A DNA stretch of 64,000 nt from the NCBI GenBank assembly GCA_902800395.1, contig CADCEC010000008.1:1-64000 (forward strand), given 5' to 3'. A program made the position numbers and the translations under genes. Each line of letters begins with the position of its first letter. Within the stretch, counting starts at the first letter, position 1. The notes beneath the pieces are model-generated. The model saw only the letters and a list, made by a program, of their open reading frames with translations. It searched no databases and was not told the DNA's origin. This DNA comes from an uncultured Bacteroidota bacterium. Its GTDB lineage: Bacteria; Bacteroidota; Bacteroidia; Bacteroidales; P3. Shown piece after piece: positions 24,057 to 32,683 of this stretch.

Positions 24057-26408
24057 TTATCTTATGATGAGAATTTTGGCGACGGAGCGATTATCACCTT
24101 GGGCATCGGAGGCGAAAACATAGTAGACTCCCGAGGCCACACGCTCCCCGCTTTGAGTGCGGCCATTCCAAATGGCCTGTCCACCGTTGGCGGTAGTGGA
24201 GTAGACGGTATGTCCGGCGGCATCGGTGATATGGACGATGCCGTTGCGGGTGAATCCCTTGATGGCGATAGGGCCGTCATAGTCGGGCCGCACGGGATTT
24301 GGGAAAGCATAGACCTTATCGAGGGGGAACGACTCGGCGTAGGTGGCGGTACCGCGATAGACCTGCAGGCCCCGGTCGGTCCCAATATAGACCTCGCCGG
24401 TGCGCTCGTTGATACCGATGGCAATTATTTTGTCGGAGAAAAGAGGACTGTTGACGGTGGTGAAATGTTCCAGTTGCTCGAGTCCGTTGGCGGAGATGAG
24501 GTAGAGACCGCCGTTGGCGGTGCCCACCCATTTGCGGTTGGCGCCATCGACAGCAATAGCGGTGATGCTCTCGTAGGCCATCAGGTATTCGGCGAACTCG
24601 CCGTTGGTGATGGTGATATTGGCGCAGGTGACGGGAGAGACTTCGCCGTTACCGCCGTTCTGGAAAGCTTTGTAGCCGTCGTAGATGACTTTGATGCCCT
24701 TGTTGGTACCAATCCAGATGTTTCCGTTCTGATCCTGCACGAGGGCAGTCACAGCATCGGTGGAGAGTTTGCTGCCGTTGTTGGGATTCACCTTTGCCAT
24801 GTGACTGCTGCCGTCGTGGACATAGATGATATTGCTGCGGCCGCAGAACCATTTGTAGCCGGTGATACTGTCGCAGACAAGTTTGTCGACCTCCGGAGTG
24901 GAGACCATTGCCTGGGTGGAGAAACTCTCCCAAGAGCCATCGGTACGACGCACAGCGAGGGCGTGGGTGCTGTGGGAGTTGAGCACCCAGAGGTCGCCTT
25001 TTCGGTCGAAAGACACGGCTCCGGTGTTGAGACGGCTGTAGGAGCCGGAGGTGAAGGGCACGAGAGCTCCACCGGTGGTGGAGGTGTTGTAGAAAGCCTG
25101 CACTTGATTGTCACGTATGGAAGCGAGGCCATAGCCCCAAAGGGCGGCCACCAGCTCGTTGGTGTCGCGGGGATTGACGGCCACATCGAGAAGGTCGGCC
25201 ATACCGTCAAGGGCTCCGTTACTTTTGTCGAGAAGGCTCCACTGGCGACCCACGGCGGTGAAAAGGTTAGGCGGAAGATAGGTATTGGCGTAGATAGAAC
25301 TATGTCCACCGGGGCACAGCATCATGCGATAGTTGAAAGGCACAAGGCGGTAGGTGTTGTCGCCCGAGGAGGGTCCGTCGGGTGCGTGATATTCTTCCGT
25401 GCCATCCGGATGCAGGCCTATGATACCTTCCCACTGGTGCGCCACCCAGAGAGTACCGTCGGAACCGTAGACGGCATCGTTGGGAACCAGCCCTCCCCAG
25501 TAGTAGTTGCTGACCTCACCGAGGTAGTTCATCGCAGTGTCATAGCTCCTCACGCTGGTGGCGGTGCTGACTGCCAGATAGCCGCCTCCCACATGAAGCG
25601 AATGCAACTCGTCGCTATATATCAGCACGAAACCAGTATCCGTCTTTGTGTAGAGGTTGTCCACACCGGGCATATAGCTGTTCGCCGCCACCAAGAGGTG
25701 ACTGCCCACAACCGCCAGCTCGAAGAGGGTCATGTCGTCGAGTCGATGGTCGACATCCCACCGGTCGCTGACGGTGGGGTGCGTCTCATCGCGGGAAAGA
25801 CGTTTGAGTCCCTCGCCGGTAGCGGCATAGAGGCTGTCTGTCATGAAAGCGATGTCGTAGACCGCCGTGTAGGAGCCGCCAGCACCGAGGTACCAAGTCT
25901 CCTTGATTTCCTGACGGTCGAGATTCACCACTACGACACCGAAGCCTGTGGTCAGGTAGGCGCGACGGTTGGCAAAGCGCACATGATAGATGCTTTTGTC
26001 GCCCGATATCTCGCTACGCTTGATATCAGAGAGGTTGTAAGTTTGACCATCGATAATGAGGTCGACATTGGAGTTGTTGTAGGCCACCACGAGACATTTG
26101 GTCACGGGGTCGTAATTCATCGTGGCAATACCGACATCATTGAGGCCTTTGCCCTTGCACAAGCGCGTCAGGGTGTTATCCTCGAAATCGTAGCAAAAAA
26201 TGCCGCCACGTGCAGCGGCAAAAATACGGTCGCCGGCATAGGTCACATGATTCGTCCAGGAATAATCGAGGCAGTCGCGCCAATGGCCGACAGCCGTTTG
26301 GCTCTGAGCGGAATTGAAAATCGAGAATTGAAAATTAAGAATCAAGCTGACGCAGACAATGCCACGCAAGCATTTGAGCACCGACCGCAGACCACAAAAC
26401 GCTTTCAT
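24057..26408 (-). CDS. porZ: type IX secretion protein PorZ
   Basis: This encodes 783 residues, matching the size of PorZ. Two beta-propellers are suggested by recurrent blades such as VWVAHQW-like strands and NIWIGTNKGIKV (about 560), RKWVGTANGGLYLIS and EVYIGTDRGLQVY. The C-terminal 85 residues (AFPNPVRPDYDGP, then ASGVYYV, ending AKILIIR) are a type A sorting tail. PorZ is an outer-surface part of the attachment complex of the type IX system. The signal peptide core (LILNFQFSIFNS) is encoded by GAATTGA-type heptamers. The start overlaps the mreD stop by 4 bp, so the two are translationally coupled; recO follows. Confidence 0.85.
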   Translation of the reverse strand: MKAFCGLRSVLKCLRGIVCVSLILNFQFSIFNSAQSQTAVGHWRDCLDYSWTNHVTYAGDRIFAAARGGIFCYDFEDNTLTRLCKGKGLNDVGIATMNYDPVTKCLVVAYNNSNVDLIIDGQTYNLSDIKRSEISGDKSIYHVRFANRRAYLTTGFGVVVVNLDRQEIKETWYLGAGGSYTAVYDIAFMTDSLYAATGEGLKRLSRDETHPTVSDRWDVDHRLDDMTLFELAVVGSHLLVAANSYMPGVDNLYTKTDTGFVLIYSDELHSLHVGGGYLAVSTATSVRSYDTAMNYLGEVSNYYWGGLVPNDAVYGSDGTLWVAHQWEGIIGLHPDGTEEYHAPDGPSSGDNTYRLVPFNYRMMLCPGGHSSIYANTYLPPNLFTAVGRQWSLLDKSNGALDGMADLLDVAVNPRDTNELVAALWGYGLASIRDNQVQAFYNTSTTGGALVPFTSGSYSRLNTGAVSFDRKGDLWVLNSHSTHALAVRRTDGSWESFSTQAMVSTPEVDKLVCDSITGYKWFCGRSNIIYVHDGSSHMAKVNPNNGSKLSTDAVTALVQDQNGNIWIGTNKGIKVIYDGYKAFQNGGNGEVSPVTCANITITNGEFAEYLMAYESITAIAVDGANRKWVGTANGGLYLISANGLEQLEHFTTVNSPLFSDKIIAIGINERTGEVYIGTDRGLQVYRGTATYAESFPLDKVYAFPNPVRPDYDGPIAIKGFTRNGIVHITDAAGHTVYSTTANGGQAIWNGRTQSGERVASGVYYVFASDAQGDNRSVAKILIIR
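26311..26343. repeat. GAATTGA/AAATTGA heptamers in the porZ signal peptide
   Basis: GAATTGAAAATCGAGAATTG and the following AAAATTAAGAATC encode the hydrophobic core of the porZ signal peptide. The same family stands intergenically at 33990-34009. Confidence 0.7.
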
Positions 26409-26920
26409 ATTGTTTCTTTCTTTAGGAAGATGAACTGGTAGAGCACTGCCAGGAGACTGGTGACGACGGTGCTGAAAATGGTGGCCAGAAGGACGCTACC
26501 AAAACTGCGGAAGCCGAAGAGTTCGACGGTGAAGAAAATCAGGTAGAAGGAAGCTACAAGAATCAGCATATAGCTGATGAAATACTGCGGAGAGACACTA
26601 TAGATACTCGGTCGGTCTATTGCTGTCGGCTCGCCGCGAGTGAGGATACGGTCGGCAAAAAGGATACGCATCATGGCCACCACCGTGCAGGCCAATGCGT
26701 GGAAACCCAGCATATTGTTCATCACATCCACCAGCAGCCCTGTGCCAAAAGCGATGAGCAGCAAGGGTATCCGCTTCATGTTGGTGGGCAGCATCAGGAT
26801 GGCCAGCAGGTACAGCATCGGGAACGTATAGCCACCAAGGAACACATGGTTGAGCACCAGCAACTGGATAAGCAGCAGCAGGGCAAAACGTCCAATAATT
26901 CTCCAAGTTTTTTTATTCAT
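26405..26920 (-). CDS. mreD: rod-shape determining protein MreD
   Basis: This encodes 171 residues with five or six membrane spans (for example LLLIQLLVLNHVFLGG and YMLILVASFYLIFFTVELFG), the size and pattern of MreD, which works with MreC, MreB, RodA and PBP2 in the elongasome. The identity is supported by its place near mreC; an unusual TraB/GumN gene lies between the two. It overlaps porZ by 4 bp. Confidence 0.8.
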   Translation of the reverse strand: MNKKTWRIIGRFALLLLIQLLVLNHVFLGGYTFPMLYLLAILMLPTNMKRIPLLLIAFGTGLLVDVMNNMLGFHALACTVVAMMRILFADRILTRGEPTAIDRPSIYSVSPQYFISYMLILVASFYLIFFTVELFGFRSFGSVLLATIFSTVVTSLLAVLYQFIFLKKETI

Positions 26921-26951
26921 AATTCATTCACACCTTTACACATTTACGCAA

Positions 26952-27866
26952 TCATTTCACTCCTTCAATTTTATAGCCGGCCTGCTCGAGCAGTCGCAAC
27001 ACTCCCCTGTCGCCACAGAGGTGTGCGGCTCCGACAGCGAAGAAGGTGGGAGCCTGCCGCATGATGTCGGGCATTGCCTTCACCCAGTTGGCGTTACGAT
27101 TGTAGATGAGGTTGTCATTACTCTCTGGCGAGGAGGCGCAGGGGCCTTCCCCTTCCTCGTTGGTGACATCGAGCAGCTGGTCCAAGTCCTGCGAGAAATA
27201 GGCTGCGGTGACGAATTCGGCCATCTCGACGACATCGTCGAAGTTATCAACCACGCACATGAGCTCCTCCACCTGTTTCTCCAACGAGCTGCCATAGAGC
27301 ACCTCAACTTGAAAATCAACGGTTTCGAGTCCTTTAATTACCATCCCCTGCTTCTGAGCCAACAGTTGCAGATGGGAGTCTAACAGGTTCATCGGATTAA
27401 AGTTGGGGGATTTTTTTATAAAAGCGAAAACGGTCAATGTTGTCGACAATGCCATCGGGGTCATCTTGTCGAACTGTGCCGCCAGCATGGGGTTGGTCAT
27501 ATCGGCACCTATCGTCTCACGCATCAAGGCGTTGACACGGTCCATTTGCTCTTTGGTGAGCAAGGAACTGAGGGTTGTGCCCTCGGGCAGAATCTGGGCT
27601 TTCTCGAGTTTATCGCGGTTCTCATTACTCAGGGCATCCTGCATATCCAGCTCGCCATAAATCTGCTTGCAGCTGGCGAAGGCGTCCTTGAGTCCCGGAA
27701 TGCTGTCGGCGAAATTGCCGGGTGCCAGATGATAGGTGCCTACGATGTAGCTGGGCTTCTCCAACCCATTCCCCGAGATTTTATAGAGCAACTGGGCGTT
27801 CACCCCCCCCATCAAACTCATCAAAGCCACTAGTCCCATCAAAACCAACTTCTTCATATTTTGCAT
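26952..27866 (-). CDS. TraB/GumN family secreted protein
   Basis: This encodes 304 residues with a signal peptide (ends GGVNAQ; an alternative ATG at 27857 starts MKKLVLMG). Family hallmarks are visible: YIVGTYHLAPG near residue 40, with the first His, and FFAVGAAHLCGDRGVLRLLEQAGY near the C terminus, with the second GxxH (the latter given in part only as VGAAHL). Relatives include Tiki-type metalloproteases, which cleave substrates at the cell surface, so it is a possible periplasmic metal-dependent protease. It is inserted between mreC (45 bp upstream) and mreD (31 bp downstream) on the same strand, suggesting a link to envelope growth, but none is known to me. Confidence 0.85.
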   Translation of the reverse strand: MQNMKKLVLMGLVALMSLMGGVNAQLLYKISGNGLEKPSYIVGTYHLAPGNFADSIPGLKDAFASCKQIYGELDMQDALSNENRDKLEKAQILPEGTTLSSLLTKEQMDRVNALMRETIGADMTNPMLAAQFDKMTPMALSTTLTVFAFIKKSPNFNPMNLLDSHLQLLAQKQGMVIKGLETVDFQVEVLYGSSLEKQVEELMCVVDNFDDVVEMAEFVTAAYFSQDLDQLLDVTNEEGEGPCASSPESNDNLIYNRNANWVKAMPDIMRQAPTFFAVGAAHLCGDRGVLRLLEQAGYKIEGVK

Positions 27867-27910
27867 AGTTTTTTTTTATGAAATATCAGTTTCCTGCCGG
27901 CATCAGCCCT

Positions 27911-28777
27911 CTATAACTTTTTTTCCGGCAAAACAGTTCTTTCCATCAACTCCTCCTGCTCCTCCCGGAAGCGGTTATTTATAACATAGACGTGGTCGAG
28001 GGTGTTGAAGTCAGTGGCCAGCCGGATTTGCACATTATAGAACCCACTGCCCGACAGGTTCTCAGCCTCCATCACATAACCCACAAGAATACCTTCCGGA
28101 AAATCGTTGGCGAGACCTGACGTGACAATAGTGTCGCCTTGAACGAATTTATGAGTCGTCGGCACATCAATCACCTGCGCATAGCGATAGTCGGCACCGT
28201 CCCACACCAGCGAGCCGCTGATTCCCGTGCGCTTCACCTTCACGCTGTTGCGACTGTCGCTGTGCAGCACAGGCATGATGGTGGCAAAATTCTCCGACAC
28301 TGACATCACAACACCCACAATACCGTCGGGTGAAATAACAGCCATATCGGGTTTTATTCCGAGAGCACTGCCCTTGTTAATCATGATGTAATTATTCTGC
28401 TGAGTCCATGAGTTCTTTATAACACGAGCCTCAGTGTAGGTGTAGCGCCGATGATAAAAGGTGTCATTGACGGTATAGGAACTGTCATCATCCAGCCACT
28501 TGTCAGTGTAGCTGATATACGACGAAGCCAGCTGCGCCTTCAACTGGGCGTTCTCCGCCGCCAAGCGGTCGTTCTCCCCTTTCAATCCAAAATACCCACT
28601 GATACTGTGTACCCCCTGGTACCAGCCTCCAGCAATGCTGTTGGTCCACGCGATGAGTCTCGAACTCTGATAGTAGCTCGTGCGCGATATCAGCACAATA
28701 CTCACCACCACCAGCAGCAAGAACACCACCACGTAGTCATACTTCTTCAGCAGTAATATCAGCCTATTTCTATTCAT
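27911..28777 (-). CDS. mreC: rod-shape determining protein MreC
   Basis: This encodes 288 residues. It has a short cytoplasmic N terminus, one membrane span (about 14-30, VVVFLLLVVVSIVLIS), a coiled coil (about 60-80, KGENDRLAAENAQLKAQL) and the beta-barrel domains of MreC with the signatures INKGSALGIKPDMAVISPDG (about 130-150) and IVTSGLANDFPEGILVGYV (about 220-238). It scaffolds the elongasome in the periplasm. The ATG overlaps the end of gmk by 8 bp. Confidence 0.92.
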   Translation of the reverse strand: MNRNRLILLLKKYDYVVVFLLLVVVSIVLISRTSYYQSSRLIAWTNSIAGGWYQGVHSISGYFGLKGENDRLAAENAQLKAQLASSYISYTDKWLDDDSSYTVNDTFYHRRYTYTEARVIKNSWTQQNNYIMINKGSALGIKPDMAVISPDGIVGVVMSVSENFATIMPVLHSDSRNSVKVKRTGISGSLVWDGADYRYAQVIDVPTTHKFVQGDTIVTSGLANDFPEGILVGYVMEAENLSGSGFYNVQIRLATDFNTLDHVYVINNRFREEQEELMERTVLPEKKL

Positions 28778-29354
28778 TTAAGAACCTTTCTATCACATTA
28801 CGAGTCTCCTCCACCGCACGCCGCAGGTCGTCGTTGACAATAGTGACGTCGAACTGCGGAGCCTGCTTCAGTTCTTCGGCGCTGCGCGCGAGACGCTTCA
28901 CGATAGCCTCCTCGCTGTCGGTGCCACGACTGCGCAGACGTTGCTCCAGCACTTCCACACTCGGAGGCATCACGAAGATGCTCAGCGCATCCTTGCCAAA
29001 ATAGCGTTTGATATTCTTGCCGCCGTTAACATCAACATCGAACACTATCACCTTGCCCTCATTCCAGATGCGCTCCACCTCACTCTTCAACGTACCATAG
29101 CAGGTGCCGCTGTAAACCTCCTCCCACTCCAAAAACTCGTCTCTCTCCACACGTGCCTTGAACTCCTCGTGACTCAGGAAATAGTAGTCCTTGCCATCCA
29201 CCTCCTCGCCACGCGGAGCCCGCGAGGTGGCAGAGATGCTGAACGACAGGTTGGACAGCCGGAAACTCCCCTTAGGAGCACTCGCCATCAACTCCTTGAT
29301 GATGGTTGTCTTACCGCATCCTGACGGCGCCGAAAACAATATCGCTTTGCCCAT
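28770..29354 (-). CDS. gmk: guanylate kinase
   Basis: This encodes 194 residues, the usual length. It phosphorylates GMP to GDP with ATP. P-loop SAPSGCGKTTI (about 8-18), the GMP-binding region SISATSRAPRGEEVDGKDYYF (residues about 41-61) and the lid residues (RLRSRGTDSEEAIVKRL) are intact. It heads the group gmk-mreC-TraB/GumN-mreD-porZ-recO. Confidence 0.97.
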   Translation of the reverse strand: MGKAILFSAPSGCGKTTIIKELMASAPKGSFRLSNLSFSISATSRAPRGEEVDGKDYYFLSHEEFKARVERDEFLEWEEVYSGTCYGTLKSEVERIWNEGKVIVFDVDVNGGKNIKRYFGKDALSIFVMPPSVEVLEQRLRSRGTDSEEAIVKRLARSAEELKQAPQFDVTIVNDDLRRAVEETRNVIERFLNE

Positions 29355-29404
29355 GTTTTTTTTTACCTTTTGGACCCTTTAATGCTTTTAAACTCTTGTA
29401 GAAT

Positions 29405-30382
29405 TCAGAATTTCTTGTCAAACACCTTATAGAACGACTGTACCGCCAGCGAGTTCTCGTCCCACTTGTACTGTGCCGACACCTCGTTGACACAGAGGAG
29501 CGCCTCGTCGCGGGTATCGATGCTGTTCAACCGGAGGATAAAGTCGTTGTAAGCCTTCATATTGTTGTGGAACAACTCGCTCATAAAGCTGAACTTATCA
29601 TTGATATTAATCACCGTGCGCAGGTCGGCGACCTTCTTATTGAGACCTTCCTCCACCGTCTTCTTCCCGTTCTCGGCCTCACCGAGGGTGTCGCCGAGGG
29701 TGCGTACCGTAGGCTTCTCTTCCACGGGGCGTTTCAGGTAGTCGAGCAGCGAGGCTTGGGTGCCGGCTTTATGCTCGGGTTCGGGCTCGGACTCAGGCTG
29801 AACTTCTGGCGCGGGTTCAATCTCCAGTTCGGGTTCAGACTTGGGTTCGGGTGTCACCACCGGCTCTGGCTCTGGTGCGACTACGGGTGCTGGTTCAATA
29901 ATCACTTCATCAAACAACAGACTGTTCTCGTTGGCCTCCAAATCCTCCATTTTAGGCATCTCAGCAGTGCGAACCTCGGGCTCGGGTTCTGGTTCAGGTG
30001 TCGGTTCAGGAGCAGGAACAGGCTCAGGTTCGGGTTCGGGCTCTACTGCAGGAACCGCAACGGGCTCGGCCTTCACCTCCGACACTCCCATAGCAGCCAT
30101 TGTTGCCATCACGGTCGATGATAGCATCTCTTCGTCAGGCTCTTCAATAGTGTCGGCCGACTCCTCGTTCTTCTCACTTAAATTCTCTTTCTTCTCCTGC
30201 TCCTCGCCACTGATTCGCAGAGCCACATCGTACAACTGACGTAAATCCTCCAAAAGCAAATCCTTTTCTATCTGGCTCACCTCTCCCTGGTGGCTCACAA
30301 TCCGGTTGGCAATAGCGCAAAGACGCTGCATGCCCTCAGTCAGTTCTTTGATATTCTCTTTCATATTGTTATTATTATTCAT
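29405..30382 (-). CDS. acidic Pro/Glu-rich protein, unknown
   Basis: This encodes 325 residues (319 from the alternative ATG at 30364). Residues about 1-65 are helical. The middle (about 105-215) is a low-complexity [16 protein letters not shown] region, and the C-terminal 100 residues form a helical domain ([20 protein letters not shown], then [15 protein letters not shown]). A conserved C-terminal domain of this kind occurs in Bacteroidales next to core genes, function unknown. It has no signal or membrane segment. The 51-bp gap to gmk suggests possible co-transcription. Confidence 0.7.
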   Translation of the reverse strand: MNNNNNMKENIKELTEGMQRLCAIANRIVSHQGEVSQIEKDLLLEDLRQLYDVALRISGEEQEKKENLSEKNEESADTIEEPDEEMLSSTVMATMAAMGVSEVKAEPVAVPAVEPEPEPEPVPAPEPTPEPEPEPEVRTAEMPKMEDLEANENSLLFDEVIIEPAPVVAPEPEPVVTPEPKSEPELEIEPAPEVQPESEPEPEHKAGTQASLLDYLKRPVEEKPTVRTLGDTLGEAENGKKTVEEGLNKKVADLRTVININDKFSFMSELFHNNMKAYNDFILRLNSIDTRDEALLCVNEVSAQYKWDENSLAVQSFYKVFDKKF

Positions 30383-30472
30383 CTTTCTGATAACAAAATA
30401 TTTGTACCGTCATTGCGGTACTTTTTCAGGGTGTAAAAATAGTATATTTTTTATAGATATGTGTACAACATA

Positions 30473-30505
30473 TAAAAAAGTTATCAAACCACAAGGTTGA
30501 TAACT
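30473..30505 (-). terminator. intrinsic terminator after DUF4956 gene
   Basis: On the minus strand AGTTATCAA and TTGATAACT form a 9-bp stem with a 9-base loop, followed by TTTTTT (30478-30473). Confidence 0.8.
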
Positions 30506-30537
30506 TCCTACTTTTTGATTTCCAGGATTTTTATCCT

Positions 30538-31242
30538 CTACCCTTTGAACCTTGTCACCATATCAATGTCATTCGGCTCATCATCCTCCGGGATATAGGT
30601 CACTTTGAGGAAGGCGGTATCTCTGAGGAAGTCGATGCTTCCCACCTGTACTTTGACAATCTCCAGTCCGGTGCGCTCTCGCAAGTCGGCCAGCAGTTCT
30701 TCACGACGGTCGGGTCGGATAAGCTCTATCTTCTCGTAAGAGATAATCTTATGCGCTTTACGGTTCGACATTCCAACAGCCTCCAACACCCAAATAACAA
30801 GGACAAACAATACATTGACAGCAATGAATGACACATAGCTGGTAGCCATCCCGGCACCGTTGATGATGCTGATGCCGATGAGTACGAAGAGATAGGTCAT
30901 CTCGCGGATGGGCAGCTGCTCCGTCCGGTAACGTATCATGCTAAAAATGCCGAAGAGACCGAGGGCGATTCCCACCTCCACCTTCATATCCTGCAACAGA
31001 TAGAGGATGAAGAAGATTGCCATACTAAAAAGCATGTAGGTGAAATAATAGTCGCGACGCTGGCTCTTGCGGTAATAGAAGAAGTGTGTGATTATCCAGC
31101 ACACCAAAAGATTCACGCCAAACAGTATCAGCATCCGCCAAAGACTTGGACCGTCGAAAAATGGCACTTCAAGGATGTTCACCGACGAGTCACCCACTGC
31201 AAACTCACGGGCAATTTCAGGATCAAAATCAGGCATATTCAT
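30538..31242 (-). CDS. DUF4956-type membrane protein
   Basis: This encodes 234 residues. Four membrane spans lie in the first 150 residues (for example MLILFGVNLLVCWIITHFFY near 32-51 and MLFSMAIFFILYLLQ near 70). Between them is VGIALGLFGIFSMIRYRTE, a hallmark of DUF4956. A cytoplasmic alpha/beta tail (about 165-234) follows. DUF4956 genes are commonly paired with VTC-type polyphosphate polymerase genes, as here (47 bp upstream). The joint function is unproved; a role in polyphosphate or cell-surface signalling is inferred. Confidence 0.85.
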   Translation of the reverse strand: MNMPDFDPEIAREFAVGDSSVNILEVPFFDGPSLWRMLILFGVNLLVCWIITHFFYYRKSQRRDYYFTYMLFSMAIFFILYLLQDMKVEVGIALGLFGIFSMIRYRTEQLPIREMTYLFVLIGISIINGAGMATSYVSFIAVNVLFVLVIWVLEAVGMSNRKAHKIISYEKIELIRPDRREELLADLRERTGLEIVKVQVGSIDFLRDTAFLKVTYIPEDDEPNDIDMVTRFKG

Positions 31243-31289
31243 GTAACGGTTAAAGGTTTTTCACTTGATTTAATTTAATTTAGCGGTGT

Positions 31290-32090
31290 TCAAAGCCTCT
31301 TACGAGGCAGAATGATTGATGATTTAAGGTTATCAATATATAGCATCATAGGTTTGAAACGATTCTTCTTGGCCGATGGGTTGGTGAGGGCGGTGCCGAT
31401 GCAATATTTGCTCATCCTTTGTGGCCGGACATGCATCTCATGCAGCGTCCTTTCCATCTCCGACATTGGGGTTCCTGCCTCATGCTTCACCTCGATAACC
31501 AAGAGTCCCCCTAAATCGGCGTCCCATCCTGTAACACGGTTATGGAAAGCAATGCCGCGGTCAATAGTCACCCGTTCCTTCATCCCCCTATCCACCAACG
31601 TGATACGTCCGAACCGATTCTCCAGGCAGGCTTGTAGGCGCATACCCCCACGTATGCCCGCACATAAAGCAAACGGCGTATTTCTCACCACGAATTCGCG
31701 CACTTCTGGTACCTCTTCCGGATGATCGAACATTTGCACATCCATCAGCAATCTCATCTTCGAGGTCCTTCCTTTGTTATCTTTGTTCTTGATTTCAAAA
31801 AAAGTGGTGTCAGTCGAGCGATAAGTGCGCACCCGTAGTTTCTGCCGGTTGAGTTTCCCATTGTGGTGCATGGTGTACATCGCGAGGTCGTCGGTATCGA
31901 AATAGAGCGTGCGATAAGGAGCTATCCTATCGCCGTTTACCTGTTGCACAAAATAGTGGTCGGCCATCCTCTCCAGCAGTTCATCTAACCGGTCGGCGGA
32001 GGCCACATACTTCCGCTCCATGCGGTTCATCAGCCGCACAGCCTTCGCCTCCTCCAGCCCGACAGTATCAATCTGTTCCAAGACGCTCAT
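31290..32090 (-). CDS. VTC-domain protein, polyphosphate polymerase-like
   Basis: This encodes 266 residues of the VTC/CYTH tunnel fold. Basic and acidic tunnel residues are visible in order: NRMERKY (about 22-28), LYFDTDD (about 62), KLRVRTYR (about 83), FEIKNKD (about 96), ERVTIDRGI (about 172) and LLVIEVKHE (about 195). Homologues polymerise polyphosphate from ATP. It overlaps the upstream small secreted-protein gene by 4 bp (ATGA) and precedes the DUF4956 gene, so the three form an operon. Confidence 0.85.
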   Translation of the reverse strand: MSVLEQIDTVGLEEAKAVRLMNRMERKYVASADRLDELLERMADHYFVQQVNGDRIAPYRTLYFDTDDLAMYTMHHNGKLNRQKLRVRTYRSTDTTFFEIKNKDNKGRTSKMRLLMDVQMFDHPEEVPEVREFVVRNTPFALCAGIRGGMRLQACLENRFGRITLVDRGMKERVTIDRGIAFHNRVTGWDADLGGLLVIEVKHEAGTPMSEMERTLHEMHVRPQRMSKYCIGTALTNPSAKKNRFKPMMLYIDNLKSSIILPRKRL

Positions 32091-32509
32091 TTGTAATTAT
32101 ATTCGAAAATCTTCGTCGATTCCAATTTCCCGTCGGGCTTGTAGTTATACTGTTTGGCTTTGGTGCCGTCGGCGTTGTACTCGAACTTCTTGATACGCGT
32201 GGCATGATTCTTATAGTTATACTCTATCTCACGCGAGCATTTAAGGCTTGTGCCCTCATACTCGTACACCGTGCGCTTCTTCTGTCCGTAGGAGGCATAT
32301 TCTATCTCCTCCACCTTACGTCCCAACTCATCATAGGTCGTGATATGGTCCAGATAGGGCGTGTTGCTTCCCGTCCGTTGGTTCCATTCCTTCACCACGA
32401 GATTCTTCTTGCGCTCGCGCTTGCCGGACTTATCGTCTTGCGCCTGCGCCTCCACGACACCCATCAGCACAATTAGTCCTATTATACCTAAAATGAGAAA
32501 CTTCTTCAT
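32087..32509 (-). CDS. secreted protein with RHS-like YD repeats
   Basis: This encodes 140 residues from the ATG at 32509. It has a signal peptide (MKKFLILGIIGLIVLMGVVEAQA). The mature part contains degenerate YD-type units (TTYDELGRKVEEIEYASYG, KKFEYNADGTKAKQYNYKPDG), resembling short RHS/YD repeats. The role is unknown. It is the first gene of the three-gene VTC/DUF4956 operon, joined by a 4-bp overlap. Confidence 0.75.
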   Translation of the reverse strand: MKKFLILGIIGLIVLMGVVEAQAQDDKSGKRERKKNLVVKEWNQRTGSNTPYLDHITTYDELGRKVEEIEYASYGQKKRTVYEYEGTSLKCSREIEYNYKNHATRIKKFEYNADGTKAKQYNYKPDGKLESTKIFEYNYK

Positions 32510-32587
32510 ACAAAAAGTCCAAATATCAAATTGCAAAAATACGAAAAAAAATTAAAATTTTAACCATTAACTATAAACTTTATTTTG

Positions 32588-32595
32588 TATCTTTG
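32588..32595 (+). promoter_or_regulatory. -7 box before CoA-transferase gene
   Basis: TATCTTTG matches the -7 consensus, 90 bp before the ATG; no clear -33 element is seen. Confidence 0.5.
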
Positions 32596-32683
32596 CACCA
32601 CGATACTATCTCAACCTCAATGCTTAACTTATTATAGAATAATAATTTAAAAAGCATTTTAAACAAAACTATAAAGACTGTTT

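Noticed and set aside
24099-26441. 780-codon antisense frame over porZ
   Set aside because: porZ has a signal peptide, propeller blades and a sorting tail; the opposite frame is a by-product of codon bias.
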